This document shows positions 1 through 9,733 of a stretch of 64,000 bases of DNA, one piece after another. The DNA comes from Shimia isoporae. Its GTDB lineage: Bacteria > Pseudomonadota > Alphaproteobacteria > Rhodobacterales > Rhodobacteraceae. The notes under the pieces are model-generated. The model was not told where the DNA came from and did not search any database. It worked only from the letters and a program-made list of their open reading frames with translations. Each line of letters opens with the position of its first letter. Positions within the stretch are counted from its first letter, which is position 1. The DNA lies in assembly GCF_004346865.1 (NCBI RefSeq), contig NZ_SMGR01000004.1, positions 62,001 to 126,000 on the forward strand. The letters are read 5' to 3'. A program made the position numbers and the translations under genes.

Positions 1-1160
1 AAAACATCCTGATGATCGGTCCGACAGGTGTCGGCAAAACCGAAATCAGCCGCCGGCTGGCAAAACTTGCCAAGGCTCCATTCATCAAGGTCGAAGCCAC
101 CAAGTTTACCGAAGTCGGCTACGTTGGTCGTGACGTGGAACAAATCATCCGGGATCTGATGGATGCCGCTATCCTGCAGACGCGGGAATATATGCGCGAA
201 GACGTCAAAGCGCGGGCGCACCAGGCCGCCGAAGACCGCGTGATCGAGGCGATTGCCGGTTCTGACGCCCGCGAAGGTACCCGCGAGATGTTCCGCAAGA
301 AACTCAAGTCAGGCGAGCTGGATGATACTGTGATCGAACTGGACGTTGCTGACACCTCCAACCCAATGGGCGGTCTTTTTGACATTCCCGGTCAACCCGG
401 CAGCCAGATGGGCATGATGAACCTTGGCGACCTCTTCGGCAAAGCCATGGGTGGGCGCACCACACGCAAGTCCATGACCGTGGCAGAAAGCTACGACATC
501 CTGATCTCGGACGAGGCAGACAAGTTGCTCGACGACGAGACCGTCAATCGTGCGGCTCTGGAGTCGGTCGAGCAAAACGGCATCGTTTTTCTGGACGAAA
601 TCGACAAGGTTTGTGCTCGTCAAGAAGCCCGAGGTGGTGATGTTTCACGCGAAGGCGTTCAACGTGACCTGCTTCCGCTTATCGAGGGCACTACGGTTTC
701 GACCAAATACGGTGCCGTGAAAACGGACCACATTCTGTTCATCGCTTCAGGCGCGTTCCATATCGCAAAGCCATCCGACCTGTTGCCCGAGTTGCAGGGG
801 CGCTTGCCAATCCGCGTCGAACTGCGAGCGCTGACCGAAAAAGACTTTGTGCGCATCCTGACCGAAACCGATAACGCGTTGACGCGCCAATATACTGCCC
901 TGATGGGAACCGAGGAGGTCACTGTCACCTTCACAGAAGAAGGCATTCACGCACTTGCGCGTATAGCTGCCGAGGTGAACCAATCCGTGGAAAATATCGG
1001 TGCAAGACGTCTCTACACCGTTATGGAGCGCGTTTTCGAGGACCTCAGCTTTACCGCACCTGATCAATCTGGCCTTGAAGTAACCGTTGATGCTGCATTC
1101 GTCGAAAAACACCTCGGAAACCTCGCAAAATCCACTGACGTAAGCCGGTACGTCCTCTGA
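1..1160 (+). CDS. hslU: ATP-dependent protease ATPase subunit HslU (5' end missing)
   Basis: AAA+ unfoldase of the HslVU (ClpYQ) protease, which unfolds substrates and threads them into the HslV peptidase. The reading frame enters from the left edge (first full codon at base 3), so about 50 N-terminal residues are outside; 385 residues are visible against a usual length near 435. Seen: Walker A GPTGVGKT, the pore loop GYVG, the family I-domain insertion, Walker B VFLDEIDK, and the C-terminal tail ending RYVL, which in this family docks into HslV. A strong terminator follows at 1196-1223. hslV is expected just upstream but is not in view. Identification is secure. Confidence 0.97.
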   Translation, partial: NILMIGPTGVGKTEISRRLAKLAKAPFIKVEATKFTEVGYVGRDVEQIIRDLMDAAILQTREYMREDVKARAHQAAEDRVIEAIAGSDAREGTREMFRKKLKSGELDDTVIELDVADTSNPMGGLFDIPGQPGSQMGMMNLGDLFGKAMGGRTTRKSMTVAESYDILISDEADKLLDDETVNRAALESVEQNGIVFLDEIDKVCARQEARGGDVSREGVQRDLLPLIEGTTVSTKYGAVKTDHILFIASGAFHIAKPSDLLPELQGRLPIRVELRALTEKDFVRILTETDNALTRQYTALMGTEEVTVTFTEEGIHALARIAAEVNQSVENIGARRLYTVMERVFEDLSFTAPDQSGLEVTVDAAFVEKHLGNLAKSTDVSRYVL

Positions 1161-1195
1161 TTTTGCGGCTGGCCCCTTTAAGCGAACCACTGCAT

Positions 1196-1227
1196 AGTCC
1201 CGCCAAATACCTTTGGCGGGACTTTTC
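1196..1227 (+). terminator. Rho-independent terminator after hslU
   Basis: Perfect 12-bp stem: 1196-1207 pairs with 1212-1223 across a 4-nt loop (TACC), followed by TTT. It lies 35 bases after the hslU stop. The 3' arm contains GGCGGGA, which may also serve as the ribosome binding site of the GTG-started gene at 1229. Confidence 0.85.
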
Positions 1228-1228
1228 T

Positions 1229-2335
1229 GTGCGTATCGCGTTGCTTTTTTGTTTTCTGGGATTTCTTTCGGCATGCAGCGAAGTCGTGCATGCCCCAGTC
1301 TACCCGGAAGCCATGAACAGCCCGGCAAAGACGCGTGTTTTCGTTGCCACAAGCCGCGGTCAGGATGCATCCGGTTTCTACGATAGATCACGCAGTACCA
1401 GCCCGACCTATCTTGAAACGACAATTTCGTTGCCTGCTAACCGCCGTCCGGGAGATGCGCCAGCTATTAGCAATCGCCCGGACTTTGCAGAACACTACGT
1501 TGTTGCCGACCAGCGACAGTTCGACTCGGCTGACGAACTTGCCACGGAAATCCGTCGGGCGTCTCGCACGCAAAGCGGCGGCGGTTCAGAGGTCGTGGTA
1601 TTCGTACATGGCTTCTACAATTCCTACGCCCATTCCCTGTTTAGGGTCGCCCAAATCAAACAAGACCTCGGGGTCACAGCTCCCGTTGTCAATTTCAGCT
1701 GGCCCAGCGCGGGCAGAGCGCTGGCGTACAATTACGACAGCGAAAGCGTTCTTTTTGCTCGGGACGATTTGGAGAAACTGCTTTTAGCATTGTCTCGCAA
1801 AGGACCTGATCGGCTTGTTCTTGTCGGGCACAGCCGCGGCTCTCTACTGATCACAGAAGCTCTACGCCAAATGGAGATTCGCAGCCCTGGATGGTCAGAA
1901 CGCAATCTCAGCGGACTTCTGTTCATCGCGCCGGACATGCCCGTCGAAGTTTTCTTAAGAAGCATGGAACAGTTCAAGTCGGTTCCAACGCCGTTCATGA
2001 TAATGGCTGCGCGAAATGATCGGGCTCTTCGCTTATCCAGCCGGGTCAACAGCAGTAACCTGCGTCTGGGTCAGATAACCGATCCAACCGAGCTTGGCGA
2101 TCTGCCGATTACCTTGATTGATGTATCCAAGTTCTCGATGTCCGGAAACAACAACCACATGCTCTTCGCGGAGTCTGCCGCTCTGATTTCACTGGTGCGT
2201 GACCGTAGAGCTCTCCGGATTTTGACGGAGTCTCTGGACCGCGAAAATCTGAAAAGTTTAGAGAAAAGTGTTCAGGTGGTTGGCGAAGCCGTGTCGGTTC
2301 AGTTGGTGCCGACCGATAGCAGTCCAAGTCGATGA
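1229..2335 (+). CDS. DUF900-type alpha/beta hydrolase, predicted lipoprotein
   Basis: Predicted membrane-anchored esterase/lipase-like protein of the DUF900 alpha/beta hydrolase family; substrate unknown. I chose the GTG at 1229 over the longer TTG at 1163 because the longer form would start inside the hslU terminator. The GTG start gives a clean lipoprotein signal: charged residue, hydrophobic stretch, then LSAC with Cys16 as lipidation site. The nucleophile elbow GHSRGS is visible (Ser about 202), in the middle of the 368-residue product. The next gene overlaps by four bases (ATGA), so the two are probably co-transcribed. The family call is firm; the function is not known. Confidence 0.82.
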   Translation: MRIALLFCFLGFLSACSEVVHAPVYPEAMNSPAKTRVFVATSRGQDASGFYDRSRSTSPTYLETTISLPANRRPGDAPAISNRPDFAEHYVVADQRQFDSADELATEIRRASRTQSGGGSEVVVFVHGFYNSYAHSLFRVAQIKQDLGVTAPVVNFSWPSAGRALAYNYDSESVLFARDDLEKLLLALSRKGPDRLVLVGHSRGSLLITEALRQMEIRSPGWSERNLSGLLFIAPDMPVEVFLRSMEQFKSVPTPFMIMAARNDRALRLSSRVNSSNLRLGQITDPTELGDLPITLIDVSKFSMSGNNNHMLFAESAALISLVRDRRALRILTESLDRENLKSLEKSVQVVGEAVSVQLVPTDSSPSR

Positions 2336-3546
2336 TCGGCAGCGACAACTTTCTTCGGAAAAATGTCCGCTGGCTCGCCGCCGGAGTGTTGCTCACGTTT
2401 CTGTCTTGCTTCGGACAAACATTTTTCATTTCGCTCTTTGCGGGAGAGATCCGCACGGCGTTCGACCTGAGCCACAGCGCTTGGGGAAATATTTATGCCG
2501 TCGGGACACTTGCTTCCGCGATTGTCATGGTCTGGGCTGGTGTGCTGACAGATCATTTCCGCGTACGCGCACTCGGGGCGATCGTGCTGGCCGTTCTCGC
2601 GGCCGCCTGTCTTGCAATGGCTGGTGCTCGCACCGCTTGGACCCTTCCGTTCATCATCTTCGCGCTTCGATTTCTGGGGCAGGGAATGGTCAGTCATATT
2701 GCGGTTGTCGCAATGGCGCGATGGTTTACCGCGGCGCGAGGGCGCGCGCTTGCGATCTCAGGTCTGGGCTTTAAGTTCGGAGAAGCGTTTCTGCCAATAA
2801 TTGTTGTTTCGCTGCTGAGCGCTGAAACTTGGCGGAGTATCTGGGTCATTTCTGCTAGCGTCGCCATCGCCGGAGTGCCCCTGCTTATCTGGCTTCTGAA
2901 GAAAGAACGAACGCCCAGCGCGATGGCAGTTTCCGACGACTCTAAAGGTATGGAGAACCGTCACTGGACCAGAAATCAGGCTCTCGCTCATGGACTATTC
3001 TGGCTGATGGTGCCTGCGCTATTAGGGCCATCAGCCTTCAGCACCGCGTTTTTCTTCCAGCAAGTCCACTACGCAGAGATAAAAGGATGGGGACACTTTG
3101 AACTCGTTGCCCTCTTTCCCGTTTTCACACTGGTTGGTGTCGCCGCAATGTTTGCATCCGGTTGGGCGCTCGACAGGCTCGGAACGGCTCGGTTACTGCC
3201 ATGGTTTCAGCTTCCAATGGTGGCGGCATTCATTGCTTTCGCGACAGCCGCTACGCCAATTGGTGTCTTCGTTGGTCTGGTGCTCATGGGATTCACAGCC
3301 GGTGCCAACGGACCGTTGACCTCAGCCTTCTGGGCGGAGTTTTACGGCACGCGTCACATTGGCGCGATCAAGTCCGCAGCGGCGGCGGTCATGGTCTTGG
3401 GATCAGCAATCGGTCCATCGATAACAGGAACACTGATCGATCTCGGTGTTGGCCTTGAAACACAGTATCTCGGTGTTGCGGTGTATTTTCTGTTTGTCTG
3501 CGCAATGGTCGCTTTCGGTATGAACCGATATGCCCATTCTCGCTAG
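2332..3546 (+). CDS. MFS transporter
   Basis: Major facilitator superfamily permease of 404 residues with about twelve hydrophobic segments, acting in the inner membrane. The MFS loop 2-3 signature is recognisable as [10 protein letters not shown] after the second segment. The start overlaps the stop of the lipoprotein hydrolase gene (ATGA), indicating translational coupling. The substrate cannot be told from sequence; oxalate/formate- and monocarboxylate-like MFS proteins are plausible relatives. The TAG stop overlaps the convergent Smr gene by four bases. Confidence 0.85.
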   Translation: MIGSDNFLRKNVRWLAAGVLLTFLSCFGQTFFISLFAGEIRTAFDLSHSAWGNIYAVGTLASAIVMVWAGVLTDHFRVRALGAIVLAVLAAACLAMAGARTAWTLPFIIFALRFLGQGMVSHIAVVAMARWFTAARGRALAISGLGFKFGEAFLPIIVVSLLSAETWRSIWVISASVAIAGVPLLIWLLKKERTPSAMAVSDDSKGMENRHWTRNQALAHGLFWLMVPALLGPSAFSTAFFFQQVHYAEIKGWGHFELVALFPVFTLVGVAAMFASGWALDRLGTARLLPWFQLPMVAAFIAFATAATPIGVFVGLVLMGFTAGANGPLTSAFWAEFYGTRHIGAIKSAAAAVMVLGSAIGPSITGTLIDLGVGLETQYLGVAVYFLFVCAMVAFGMNRYAHSR

Positions 3547-4130
3547 CGACGCCTCAAATAGACGTAATAAGCACCGCTACCACCGTGGCTGATGTGGGCT
3601 TCTGCCACCTGCATCACGCAGCCGGATAACGGTGGAAGGGCAAGCCATTGTGGAACTTGATGCTTCAGAACGCCCCGTCGGATCGGAATCGGTCCGTCAT
3701 CAAACTTGTCTTTCCCTTTTCCGGTAATCACCAGAACCAACCGTTTTCCACCACTGTGCGCACCCATAATAAATCGATTGAGTGCCCCATGTGCCTGCTG
3801 CGCAGTCATACCATGCAGATCAATTCGAGCCTCAGGTTTCAGTTTCCCACGCTTCAGCTTTCCAAAGGCCTTTTTGTCCATCTGAACCGGTTGTTTCGCC
3901 ATACGCTCCGAAATACCAGGCAACAGATCATGTCCTGACCGCCCAGTGCTCGCCTTTGAACCAACCTCGAAGGTCGCGATAGGACGCGCCGCCGGTTTCT
4001 TTGCATTCGGTTTGGGTTTCGTCTTAGCCGGCGCATCAACGATCCGCGCCTCAGGCGCCAATCTCTCCGCTGTGCGAGCTACTTTGCGCCATAACTCCAG
4101 GTCGTCATCCGATAGTCTACGCCGTTTCAA
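3543..4130 (-). CDS. Smr-domain protein
   Basis: Small MutS-related (Smr) domain protein of 195 residues. The N-terminal ~85 residues are basic and low complexity (Lys, Pro, Ala). The C-terminal Smr domain shows the IDLHGMT and VITGKGKD motifs and ends in a basic YVYLRRR strand. Smr domains act as nicking nucleases on DNA or RNA in other proteins; the substrate here is unknown. The start overlaps the mltA stop by four bases, and this mltA-smr pair is common near the alphaproteobacterial origin. Confidence 0.88.
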   Translation of the reverse strand: MKRRRLSDDDLELWRKVARTAERLAPEARIVDAPAKTKPKPNAKKPAARPIATFEVGSKASTGRSGHDLLPGISERMAKQPVQMDKKAFGKLKRGKLKPEARIDLHGMTAQQAHGALNRFIMGAHSGGKRLVLVITGKGKDKFDDGPIPIRRGVLKHQVPQWLALPPLSGCVMQVAEAHISHGGSGAYYVYLRRR

Positions 4131-5164
4131 AGAATGGACTCCGGCAACATCGCATAGGCCCGTTGAATGGGCAGAAATACTACCATTCGGCCCGGGTCTT
4201 TGAGTTTACCTGCCGCCTTGCCAGCAACATCCCCGGTTCCAAAGAAAATGTCCGCACGCTGCGCGCCCTTGATTGCAGACCCGGTGTCTTGTGCGATCAT
4301 TAAGCGACGCATTGGACCTTCACCGTCTTTCTCCAGCCATACGGGCGCACCCAGCGGTGTAAATTTAGGATCCACGGCAACGGTGCGCATGGTTGTAATC
4401 GATCTGTTCATTGCACCAAGTGGGCCTTTGTCGGCAGCCACTCGGTTCACTTCACGGAAGAAAACATAAGAGTCGTTGTGCCGCAGCAGTTCGGCACCTG
4501 CGACAGGATTCCGGCGGACCCAGTTCTTGATCACTTCCGCGCTCACTTGATGACGGTTGTAGACGCCGCGTCGAACCAACTCTGCCCCAATTGAACTGTA
4601 GTTGCGGCCGTTTGAACCGCCATATCCAACGCGGATCGTTGATCCATCCGCCATCTTGATGCGGCCGGAACCCTGGATTTGGAGAAAGAACAATTCAACC
4701 GAGTCATCGACCCAAGCAATCTCAAGCCCTCGCCCCTTTAATACTCCCGACGTCTCAAGTTCGCGACGGGTGAGCCATGGGCCCGCGCCTCGCGCTTCTG
4801 GCGGCATCCGATAAACAGGAAACCGGAATTGCCCGTAAGGGCTTCGCGCTCCATTGAGTTCCGGTTCAAAGTAGCCTGTAAAAAGCGGTTCCGCCCCATC
4901 CTCGATCAACACCGGACGAAACAGCAATTCAAAAAACTTTCGAGCATCCTTGATGCCCGCCGCTGCAGAGCAAACGCTGCGCCAGTCCGGCGCATCAAAA
5001 TCCTGGCACGTGTTCAGAAAAACGGTACGGGCGGCCTCGTGATCATCCTCAGCCCACCCGTCAAGTTCCTCAAAGGACAGAATTTTTAGCGATGTCTCGG
5101 ACACCGCGGTACCTCCTGCCATCACAAGGACAGCGGTCAGTGCTGCCCGTAAGCTCTGGATCAT
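4127..5164 (-). CDS. mltA: Membrane-bound lytic murein transglycosylase A (MltA)
   Basis: Peptidoglycan-cleaving lytic transglycosylase that forms 1,6-anhydro-muropeptides in the periplasm. The 345-residue product has an N-terminal signal peptide (about residues 1-22), an MltA domain containing GYFEPE and RVGYGGSNGR, and a C-terminal 3D domain with AQDTGSAIKG and ADIFFG (the conserved Asp residues are present). No lipobox Cys follows the signal sequence, so it may be soluble rather than a lipoprotein as in E. coli. It overlaps both neighbours (tim44-like upstream, smr downstream) by four bases, forming a tight operon. Confidence 0.93.
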   Translation of the reverse strand: MIQSLRAALTAVLVMAGGTAVSETSLKILSFEELDGWAEDDHEAARTVFLNTCQDFDAPDWRSVCSAAAGIKDARKFFELLFRPVLIEDGAEPLFTGYFEPELNGARSPYGQFRFPVYRMPPEARGAGPWLTRRELETSGVLKGRGLEIAWVDDSVELFFLQIQGSGRIKMADGSTIRVGYGGSNGRNYSSIGAELVRRGVYNRHQVSAEVIKNWVRRNPVAGAELLRHNDSYVFFREVNRVAADKGPLGAMNRSITTMRTVAVDPKFTPLGAPVWLEKDGEGPMRRLMIAQDTGSAIKGAQRADIFFGTGDVAGKAAGKLKDPGRMVVFLPIQRAYAMLPESIL

Positions 5165-5817
5165 TCGCCCGTGGCGACAAGCTGCCAGTTCGGGTCATCA
5201 GAGCCCATCACGCGGGCAAAGGTCCAAACGTCTTTCTGGCGCTTGATCTGCGTCTCACTGCCTTCGATGATTTCCCCGGCGCGATCCCGCACAACAGAGG
5301 TAAGCTCACCGATAAATTTCACCGAGATTTCACCTTCTCCAGACTGTTCATCATAACGGGCGGAGTGCAGCATCATCTCGCGGACACCGATAAATTCGGC
5401 CTCAATGGTCAAGCCTTGTGCTTCACGACCATCCACCACCTGCGCGAAACTCTCGTAAACGTCTTCACTCAGGAACGGAAGGATCGACGCCATGTCCCCT
5501 TTTTCGAAAGCCATAAGGATCATCTCATAGGCTCCGCGTGCGCCCTGCAAAAAATCGCTGACCCCGAACTGCGGTTCGATCGATTTCATCTTTGCCAACG
5601 CGATCGCGCTCTCACTGCCTTCTTCCGCGTGGTCAAGGATGTCGCGGTCTGGACCGCCCTCAATCACTTCCAGATCAGGTCCGCGGCGTTCTGGCGCGAC
5701 AGTGGCCTCGCGGGGCGGCTCAAACCCTTCGCGCGTTCCCAAAACGTTGCGCAATCGCAGGATCAGGAACACGGCGATCCCGGCCAAAACCAGAAGACTA
5801 AAGAAGGGTGAGTTCAT
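5161..5817 (-). CDS. Tim44-domain protein
   Basis: Tim44/TimA-like protein of 218 residues with one N-terminal membrane segment (about residues 4-22), a charged linker, and a C-terminal Tim44 domain. I use the ATG at 5817, which is preceded by GAGG at good spacing, rather than the longer start at 5898, which would overlap the divergent fxsA promoter region. The bacterial family is related to the mitochondrial import motor anchor Tim44; its bacterial role is poorly defined. It is conserved beside secB, fxsA and mltA in alphaproteobacteria. Confidence 0.87.
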   Translation of the reverse strand: MNSPFFSLLVLAGIAVFLILRLRNVLGTREGFEPPREATVAPERRGPDLEVIEGGPDRDILDHAEEGSESAIALAKMKSIEPQFGVSDFLQGARGAYEMILMAFEKGDMASILPFLSEDVYESFAQVVDGREAQGLTIEAEFIGVREMMLHSARYDEQSGEGEISVKFIGELTSVVRDRAGEIIEGSETQIKRQKDVWTFARVMGSDDPNWQLVATGE

Positions 5818-5921
5818 CGGAACCTCATGATGGGCATTTAAACATTGCTGGTTGCGACTTATGTAAGTCACGCGACGGGTCAAGTCCACCTTGGCCACCT
5901 AACGTTTGGAGTAAAGCAGAC

Positions 5922-6410
5922 ATGTGGCTTTTGTTTGCCTTTGTGGCGGTTCCTTTGATTGAAATCGCCCTTTTTATTAGTGTCGGTGAAGCGATTGGCC
6001 TTTGGCCGACCCTTGCAACCGTTGTTATCACAGCCTTTTTGGGTACTTGGCTGGTGCGAAGCCAGGGTTTGGCCGCCGTTGGCAATCTACAGCGGTCCTT
6101 CGCCGAGTTGGACGATCCGACCGAACCACTGGCACACGGAGCGATGATCTTGATCTCAGGCGTATTGTTGCTGACGCCCGGATTTTTTACTGATGCCATC
6201 GGCTTTTCCTTGCTTGTCCCCTTTGTTCGCTCTGCTGTGTTTCATTACGTGCGCCGACGTGTGACGGTGCAAAGTTTCTCGATGGGCACCAGTCACAACA
6301 CTTACAATCCACATCCAAGGGCTTCTGATGACATCATCGACGGTGAGTTTTCAGAGGTCGATCCCGCCCAGCGCCCGACCCATCAATCATCCGGCTGGAC
6401 AAAGCATTGA
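5922..6410 (+). CDS. fxsA: FxsA family membrane protein
   Basis: Cytoplasmic membrane protein of 162 residues, related to E. coli FxsA, which alleviates phage T7 exclusion by the F plasmid. The ATG at 5922 is preceded by GGAG; the longer upstream frame lacks family similarity. Seen: hydrophobic segments at residues 1-22, 26-45 and 78-98, and a polar C-terminal tail. It is divergent from the Tim44-like gene, with 104 bases between the starts that must hold both promoters. secB follows 57 bases later. Confidence 0.87.
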   Translation: MWLLFAFVAVPLIEIALFISVGEAIGLWPTLATVVITAFLGTWLVRSQGLAAVGNLQRSFAELDDPTEPLAHGAMILISGVLLLTPGFFTDAIGFSLLVPFVRSAVFHYVRRRVTVQSFSMGTSHNTYNPHPRASDDIIDGEFSEVDPAQRPTHQSSGWTKH

Positions 6411-6467
6411 GGCAGCGCGGCTGACCTGATAAGCAGCCTTCAAAACCTACGTTTTATGGAGTTTCAA

Positions 6468-6953
6468 ATGTCGGAAAACGGCACCGAGGCCGCTCAGGCG
6501 CCCCAAATCAAAATGAACGTGCTAACGCAGTTCGTGCGCGACATGTCTTTCGAGAACATTCTCGCCCAGAAAGGCGCCTCTGGTCAGGCGCAACCAGACG
6601 TTCAGGTTCAAGTAAATCTGGACGCCAAAAAGCGCCCCGCTGACAATCAGTTCGAAGTCGCGATCAAGCTCAACATCACGTCTAAGAACAAAGAAGATAA
6701 CAGCGAAATGTTCATCCTCGAGCTGGACTATGCTGGCATCTTCCACGTCGAAGGCGTGCCAGAAGATCAACTGCACCCGTTCCTATTGATCGAGTGCCCG
6801 CGCATCCTGTTCCCGTTTGTCCGCCGCATCGTTTCCGACGTAACCCGCGACGGTGGTTTCCCGCCGCTGAATCTGGACAACATCGACTTTGTCGCGCTGT
6901 ACCGTCAGGAAATCGCGCGCCGCTCAGAAGAGCAAGGCCAGCCGGTCAACTAA
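6468..6953 (+). CDS. secB: Protein-export chaperone SecB
   Basis: Tetrameric cytosolic chaperone that keeps preproteins unfolded and delivers them to SecA. The product is 161 residues, normal for the family. Landmarks include QFVRDMSFENI near the N-terminus, the acidic SecA-contact region ELDYAGIF, and the conserved ECPRILFPFVRRI helix. I chose the ATG at 6468 because GGAG (6458-6461) lies directly upstream; the ATG at 6456 would place that Shine-Dalgarno inside the gene. It is convergent with dnaQ across a GC-rich hairpin. Confidence 0.95.
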   Translation: MSENGTEAAQAPQIKMNVLTQFVRDMSFENILAQKGASGQAQPDVQVQVNLDAKKRPADNQFEVAIKLNITSKNKEDNSEMFILELDYAGIFHVEGVPEDQLHPFLLIECPRILFPFVRRIVSDVTRDGGFPPLNLDNIDFVALYRQEIARRSEEQGQPVN

Positions 6954-6959
6954 GAATTC

Positions 6960-6985
6960 AGGCGCTGCCCTTTTCGGCAGCGCCT
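6960..6985. terminator. Hairpin between convergent secB and dnaQ
   Basis: Perfect 10-bp GC-rich stem (6960-6969 with 6976-6985) around the 6-nt loop CTTTTC. It sits seven bases after the secB stop and overlaps the dnaQ stop codon. Neither side has a U-tract, so it may be a weak bidirectional terminator or a 3'-end stabiliser. Confidence 0.55.
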
Positions 6986-7721
6986 ATCCCAGCTTGGACC
7001 AAAGAGCGTCCTCACCCATTTTCTCCACAAAATCCTTATGGGCCGCGTCTTCTTCTGCTGTAAGGCGGGACGCCAGTTTTTGTTCGCGTGGGGCAGGGCG
7101 CCAGTCATCTTGCACAGAATTCCCCGAACTCTTGCCGCCAGAATCCGAAGCAAGAACCAGGTCGGGCTGCCGTCCACCAATAAGCTCAAGGTAAACTTCG
7201 GCGAGAATTTCAGAGTCCAGAAGCGCTCCGTGAAGAGTACGCGAGGAGTTGTCGATCCCGAACCGTCTGCAAAGCGCATCAAGCGACGCGGGTGATCCAG
7301 GGAACTTGTTACGCGCAATTTCAAGTGTGTCCAGCGCGCGGCTCATCGGGATTTGCGGAAGGTTCAGCCAACCCAATTCCGCATTGAGAAACTTCATGTC
7401 GAACTTGGCGTTGTGAATAACGAGCCTGCTGTCTTCACCAATGAAATCGAGAAACTTCTGCCCGAACGCAGAAAACACCGGCTTATCCAAGAGCGTCACT
7501 TCACCGGGCTCGGCCGGTCGTGGAACATCCAAAATATCCGGTCCGATCCCGTGAACGCCAAACGCCTCCTCGGGCATGCCTCTTTCAGGATTGATATAGA
7601 CATGAAAGGTCTCACCCGTCGGCAGGTGGTTATACAGTTCGAGCGCACCAATTTCGACAATCCTGTCGCCTGAGAACGGGTCAAATCCTGTGGTTTCGGT
7701 ATCAAGTACGATTTCACGCAT
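6984..7721 (-). CDS. dnaQ: DNA polymerase III epsilon subunit (3'-5' proofreading exonuclease)
   Basis: Proofreading subunit of the replicative polymerase, 245 residues. The DEDDh exonuclease motifs are visible: DTET at residues 7-10 (Exo I), HNAKFD near 101-106 (Exo II) and HGALLD near 164-169 (Exo III). The C-terminal ~70 residues are the variable tail that contacts the alpha subunit. The start overlaps the coaE stop by eight bases, and the order aroE-coaE-dnaQ is conserved next to the alphaproteobacterial origin. Confidence 0.95.
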   Translation of the reverse strand: MREIVLDTETTGFDPFSGDRIVEIGALELYNHLPTGETFHVYINPERGMPEEAFGVHGIGPDILDVPRPAEPGEVTLLDKPVFSAFGQKFLDFIGEDSRLVIHNAKFDMKFLNAELGWLNLPQIPMSRALDTLEIARNKFPGSPASLDALCRRFGIDNSSRTLHGALLDSEILAEVYLELIGGRQPDLVLASDSGGKSSGNSVQDDWRPAPREQKLASRLTAEEDAAHKDFVEKMGEDALWSKLG

Positions 7722-8307
7722 GTGCCAACTGCTCTCTGATGGTGCTCACGATTTTCTCGACCTGCGCGCGTGCATGGTCAAGCGTGTCCGTCAGGACAAC
7801 ATAGTCAGATTTCGCAACTTTGTCGTCGTTCGGCATCTGTTTGGCCAGGATTTGTTCGAACTGAGCTTCAGTCATTGTTCCTCGTGCCAGAACCCGCTCT
7901 CTCTGCAATTCCGCAGGAATAGAGACACATACAACTGCATCCATCGCAGCATTTCCGCCCGTTTCGAAAAGGATCGGGATATCAAAAACAAGAATATCGC
8001 TTTCTGCTTTGGCGACAAACTCTGCGCGATCTTGGGCAACCAAAGGATGCACAATGCCTTCGATCTTCTGCAGGAGTTCCGGGTCCCATTGGATTTCTTG
8101 GCGCAATCGATCGCGCGAAACAGCGCCATCCACGATTGCTTGCGGGCAAATCTCGCTTATCGAGGCGATGGCCGCACCTCCATGCGCATAAAGTCTGTGA
8201 ACCGCCGCGTCTGCATCCCAAAGTGCGCAACCCAGATCCACAAACATCTGCGCCGTTGTCGATTTTCCCATACCAATCGACCCTGTGAGACCAAGCTTAA
8301 AGGTCAT
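7714..8307 (-). CDS. coaE: Dephospho-CoA kinase
   Basis: Last step of coenzyme A synthesis: ATP-dependent 3'-phosphorylation of dephospho-CoA. The product has 197 residues, the usual size. The P-loop GSIGMGKST is at residues 9-17, and the family motif around DAAVH and the lid-region arginines follow. It overlaps aroE by four bases upstream and dnaQ by eight downstream, so the whole maf-aroE-coaE-dnaQ run is one translationally coupled operon. Confidence 0.95.
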   Translation of the reverse strand: MTFKLGLTGSIGMGKSTTAQMFVDLGCALWDADAAVHRLYAHGGAAIASISEICPQAIVDGAVSRDRLRQEIQWDPELLQKIEGIVHPLVAQDRAEFVAKAESDILVFDIPILFETGGNAAMDAVVCVSIPAELQRERVLARGTMTEAQFEQILAKQMPNDDKVAKSDYVVLTDTLDHARAQVEKIVSTIREQLAHA

Positions 8308-9137
8308 GCCAGAACCGCACGACGTGTCGCCAGATCAACAGTTGGGCGCTTACCGAACCATCGCTCAAATCCCGGAACCGCCTGGTGAAGCAACATTCCT
8401 ACGCCATCAACGGTGACACACCCCTTTGCAGACGCTGTTTCCAAAAGCGCTGTGCGCAGGGGCGTGTAAACAAGGTCGGTCACCAAGGTTTCAGCTCGCA
8501 ATCCATCCAGAGGAACCCGCAACTCCGACTTTCCTGTCATGCCAAGAGATGTTGTGTTGACCAGAGTGTGGGCTTGTTCGACGATGTTGCCTGCCTGAAC
8601 CCATTCAACGACTTTCACACGTGCACCAAAATCATCCCGAAGGTTGTCACTTCTCACCCGCGTTCGGTTTGTCAGCAAAATCTCGGGCGCACCAGCATCT
8701 AACAGCGAAGCGACAACCGCGCGTGCGGCACCACCAGCACCAAGAACAACAGCCGGTCCACCTTTGGGATCCCATTCCTTGGCGTTCTGCTTCAAGTTTT
8801 CTATGAAACCATAGCCATCTGTATTGTCGCCAAGGATACTACCGTCTTCTCGGAAAATCAGCGTGTTCACGGCGCCTATGAGCGTGGCGCGATCTGTAAT
8901 CTGGTCGACAAACTGCATAACCCGCTCTTTGTGCGGGATCGTCACATTGCAGCCGACGAACCCCATTTTTGGCATGGCCTTTAGCACATCACCCAAATCA
9001 TCGGCTTTTACCTCTAAAGGGACATAGTGTCCGGGAAGCCCGAGAGAGCGTAGCCAATGACCGTGCAAAACGGGTGATTTCGAATGCGCTATCGGGTCGC
9101 CAATCACCCCGGCGAGCGGGATTGATGCCAAGGTCAT
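8304..9137 (-). CDS. aroE: Shikimate dehydrogenase (NADP+)
   Basis: Reduces 3-dehydroshikimate to shikimate in aromatic amino acid synthesis. The 277-residue protein shows the substrate-binding SKSP near residue 18, the catalytic lysine in CNVTIPHKE, the NADP-binding loop [10 protein letters not shown] and the following NRT specificity loop. It overlaps maf by four bases and coaE by four bases. Confidence 0.95.
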   Translation of the reverse strand: MTLASIPLAGVIGDPIAHSKSPVLHGHWLRSLGLPGHYVPLEVKADDLGDVLKAMPKMGFVGCNVTIPHKERVMQFVDQITDRATLIGAVNTLIFREDGSILGDNTDGYGFIENLKQNAKEWDPKGGPAVVLGAGGAARAVVASLLDAGAPEILLTNRTRVRSDNLRDDFGARVKVVEWVQAGNIVEQAHTLVNTTSLGMTGKSELRVPLDGLRAETLVTDLVYTPLRTALLETASAKGCVTVDGVGMLLHQAVPGFERWFGKRPTVDLATRRAVLA

Positions 9138-9733
9138 TTCTCTAAATCTCCCCGTGTCGTCAGATACGACAGTATTTCAACAAGCGGCATGCCGAGAACT
9201 GTAAAATAGTCGCCGTCGATTTTTTCGAACAAGCGAACGCCTTCTTCCTCGAGTTTATAGCCACCAACAGAGTGCCGGATGCTTTCCCAGTTTCGCGCAA
9301 GGTAGCCTTTCAGATAGCTGTCGCTGAAATCACGCATGAATAGCCGCACAACCCCGACAAATCGCCAAACCGGTTCGCCGTTTTCATATAGTACAGCAGC
9401 CGAGTGCAACATGTGGCGTTGGCCACGTAATTGCTCAAGCTGTGCTTTCGCTGCTTCAGGGCTATCAGGTTTGGAAAAAACCCTGCCCTGAAAATCCAAC
9501 ACCTGATCACACCCCAGAACCAACGCGCCTGGAGACTTGGCGCTGACCTTACGAGCTTTGGATTCCGCCAGCGCATCCGCTATATCGCGAGGCGATGCGC
9601 CTTCTGCCTCCAGCCCGCGTCTGATCATCTCTTCATCAACGCGCCCCGGATTTATGTCAAAGTCCACACCTGAATTCCGCAGGAGCGTGGCACGAATTTC
9701 CGATCCGGAAGCTAGGACGAGTTTTGCTGGCAT
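9134..9733 (-). CDS. maf: Maf-like nucleotide pyrophosphatase
   Basis: Maf/YceF family nucleoside triphosphate pyrophosphatase that removes non-canonical or modified nucleotides; 199 residues. The start at 9733 is preceded by GGAG and gives the family N-terminus [12 protein letters not shown]; the longer frame to 9838 would run into the origin region. GCDQVL contains the conserved Asp. Exact substrate class is not assignable. A DnaA-box-like sequence (9733-9741) abuts its start codon, so initiator binding could affect expression of the maf-aroE-coaE-dnaQ operon. Confidence 0.9.
   Translation of the reverse strand: MPAKLVLASGSEIRATLLRNSGVDFDINPGRVDEEMIRRGLEAEGASPRDIADALAESKARKVSAKSPGALVLGCDQVLDFQGRVFSKPDSPEAAKAQLEQLRGQRHMLHSAAVLYENGEPVWRFVGVVRLFMRDFSDSYLKGYLARNWESIRHSVGGYKLEEEGVRLFEKIDGDYFTVLGMPLVEILSYLTTRGDLEK

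Noticed and set aside
641..656. parS-like sequence in hslU
   Set aside because: Only the left half matches; four mismatches to the 16-bp palindrome, so ParB binding is unlikely.
5092..5811. 239-codon plus-strand frame opposite the Tim44-like gene
   Set aside because: Antisense to a conserved gene with the correct syntenic context; no recognisable domain.
7690..8388. 232-codon plus-strand frame opposite coaE
   Set aside because: Shadow of coaE, whose P-loop and length are normal.
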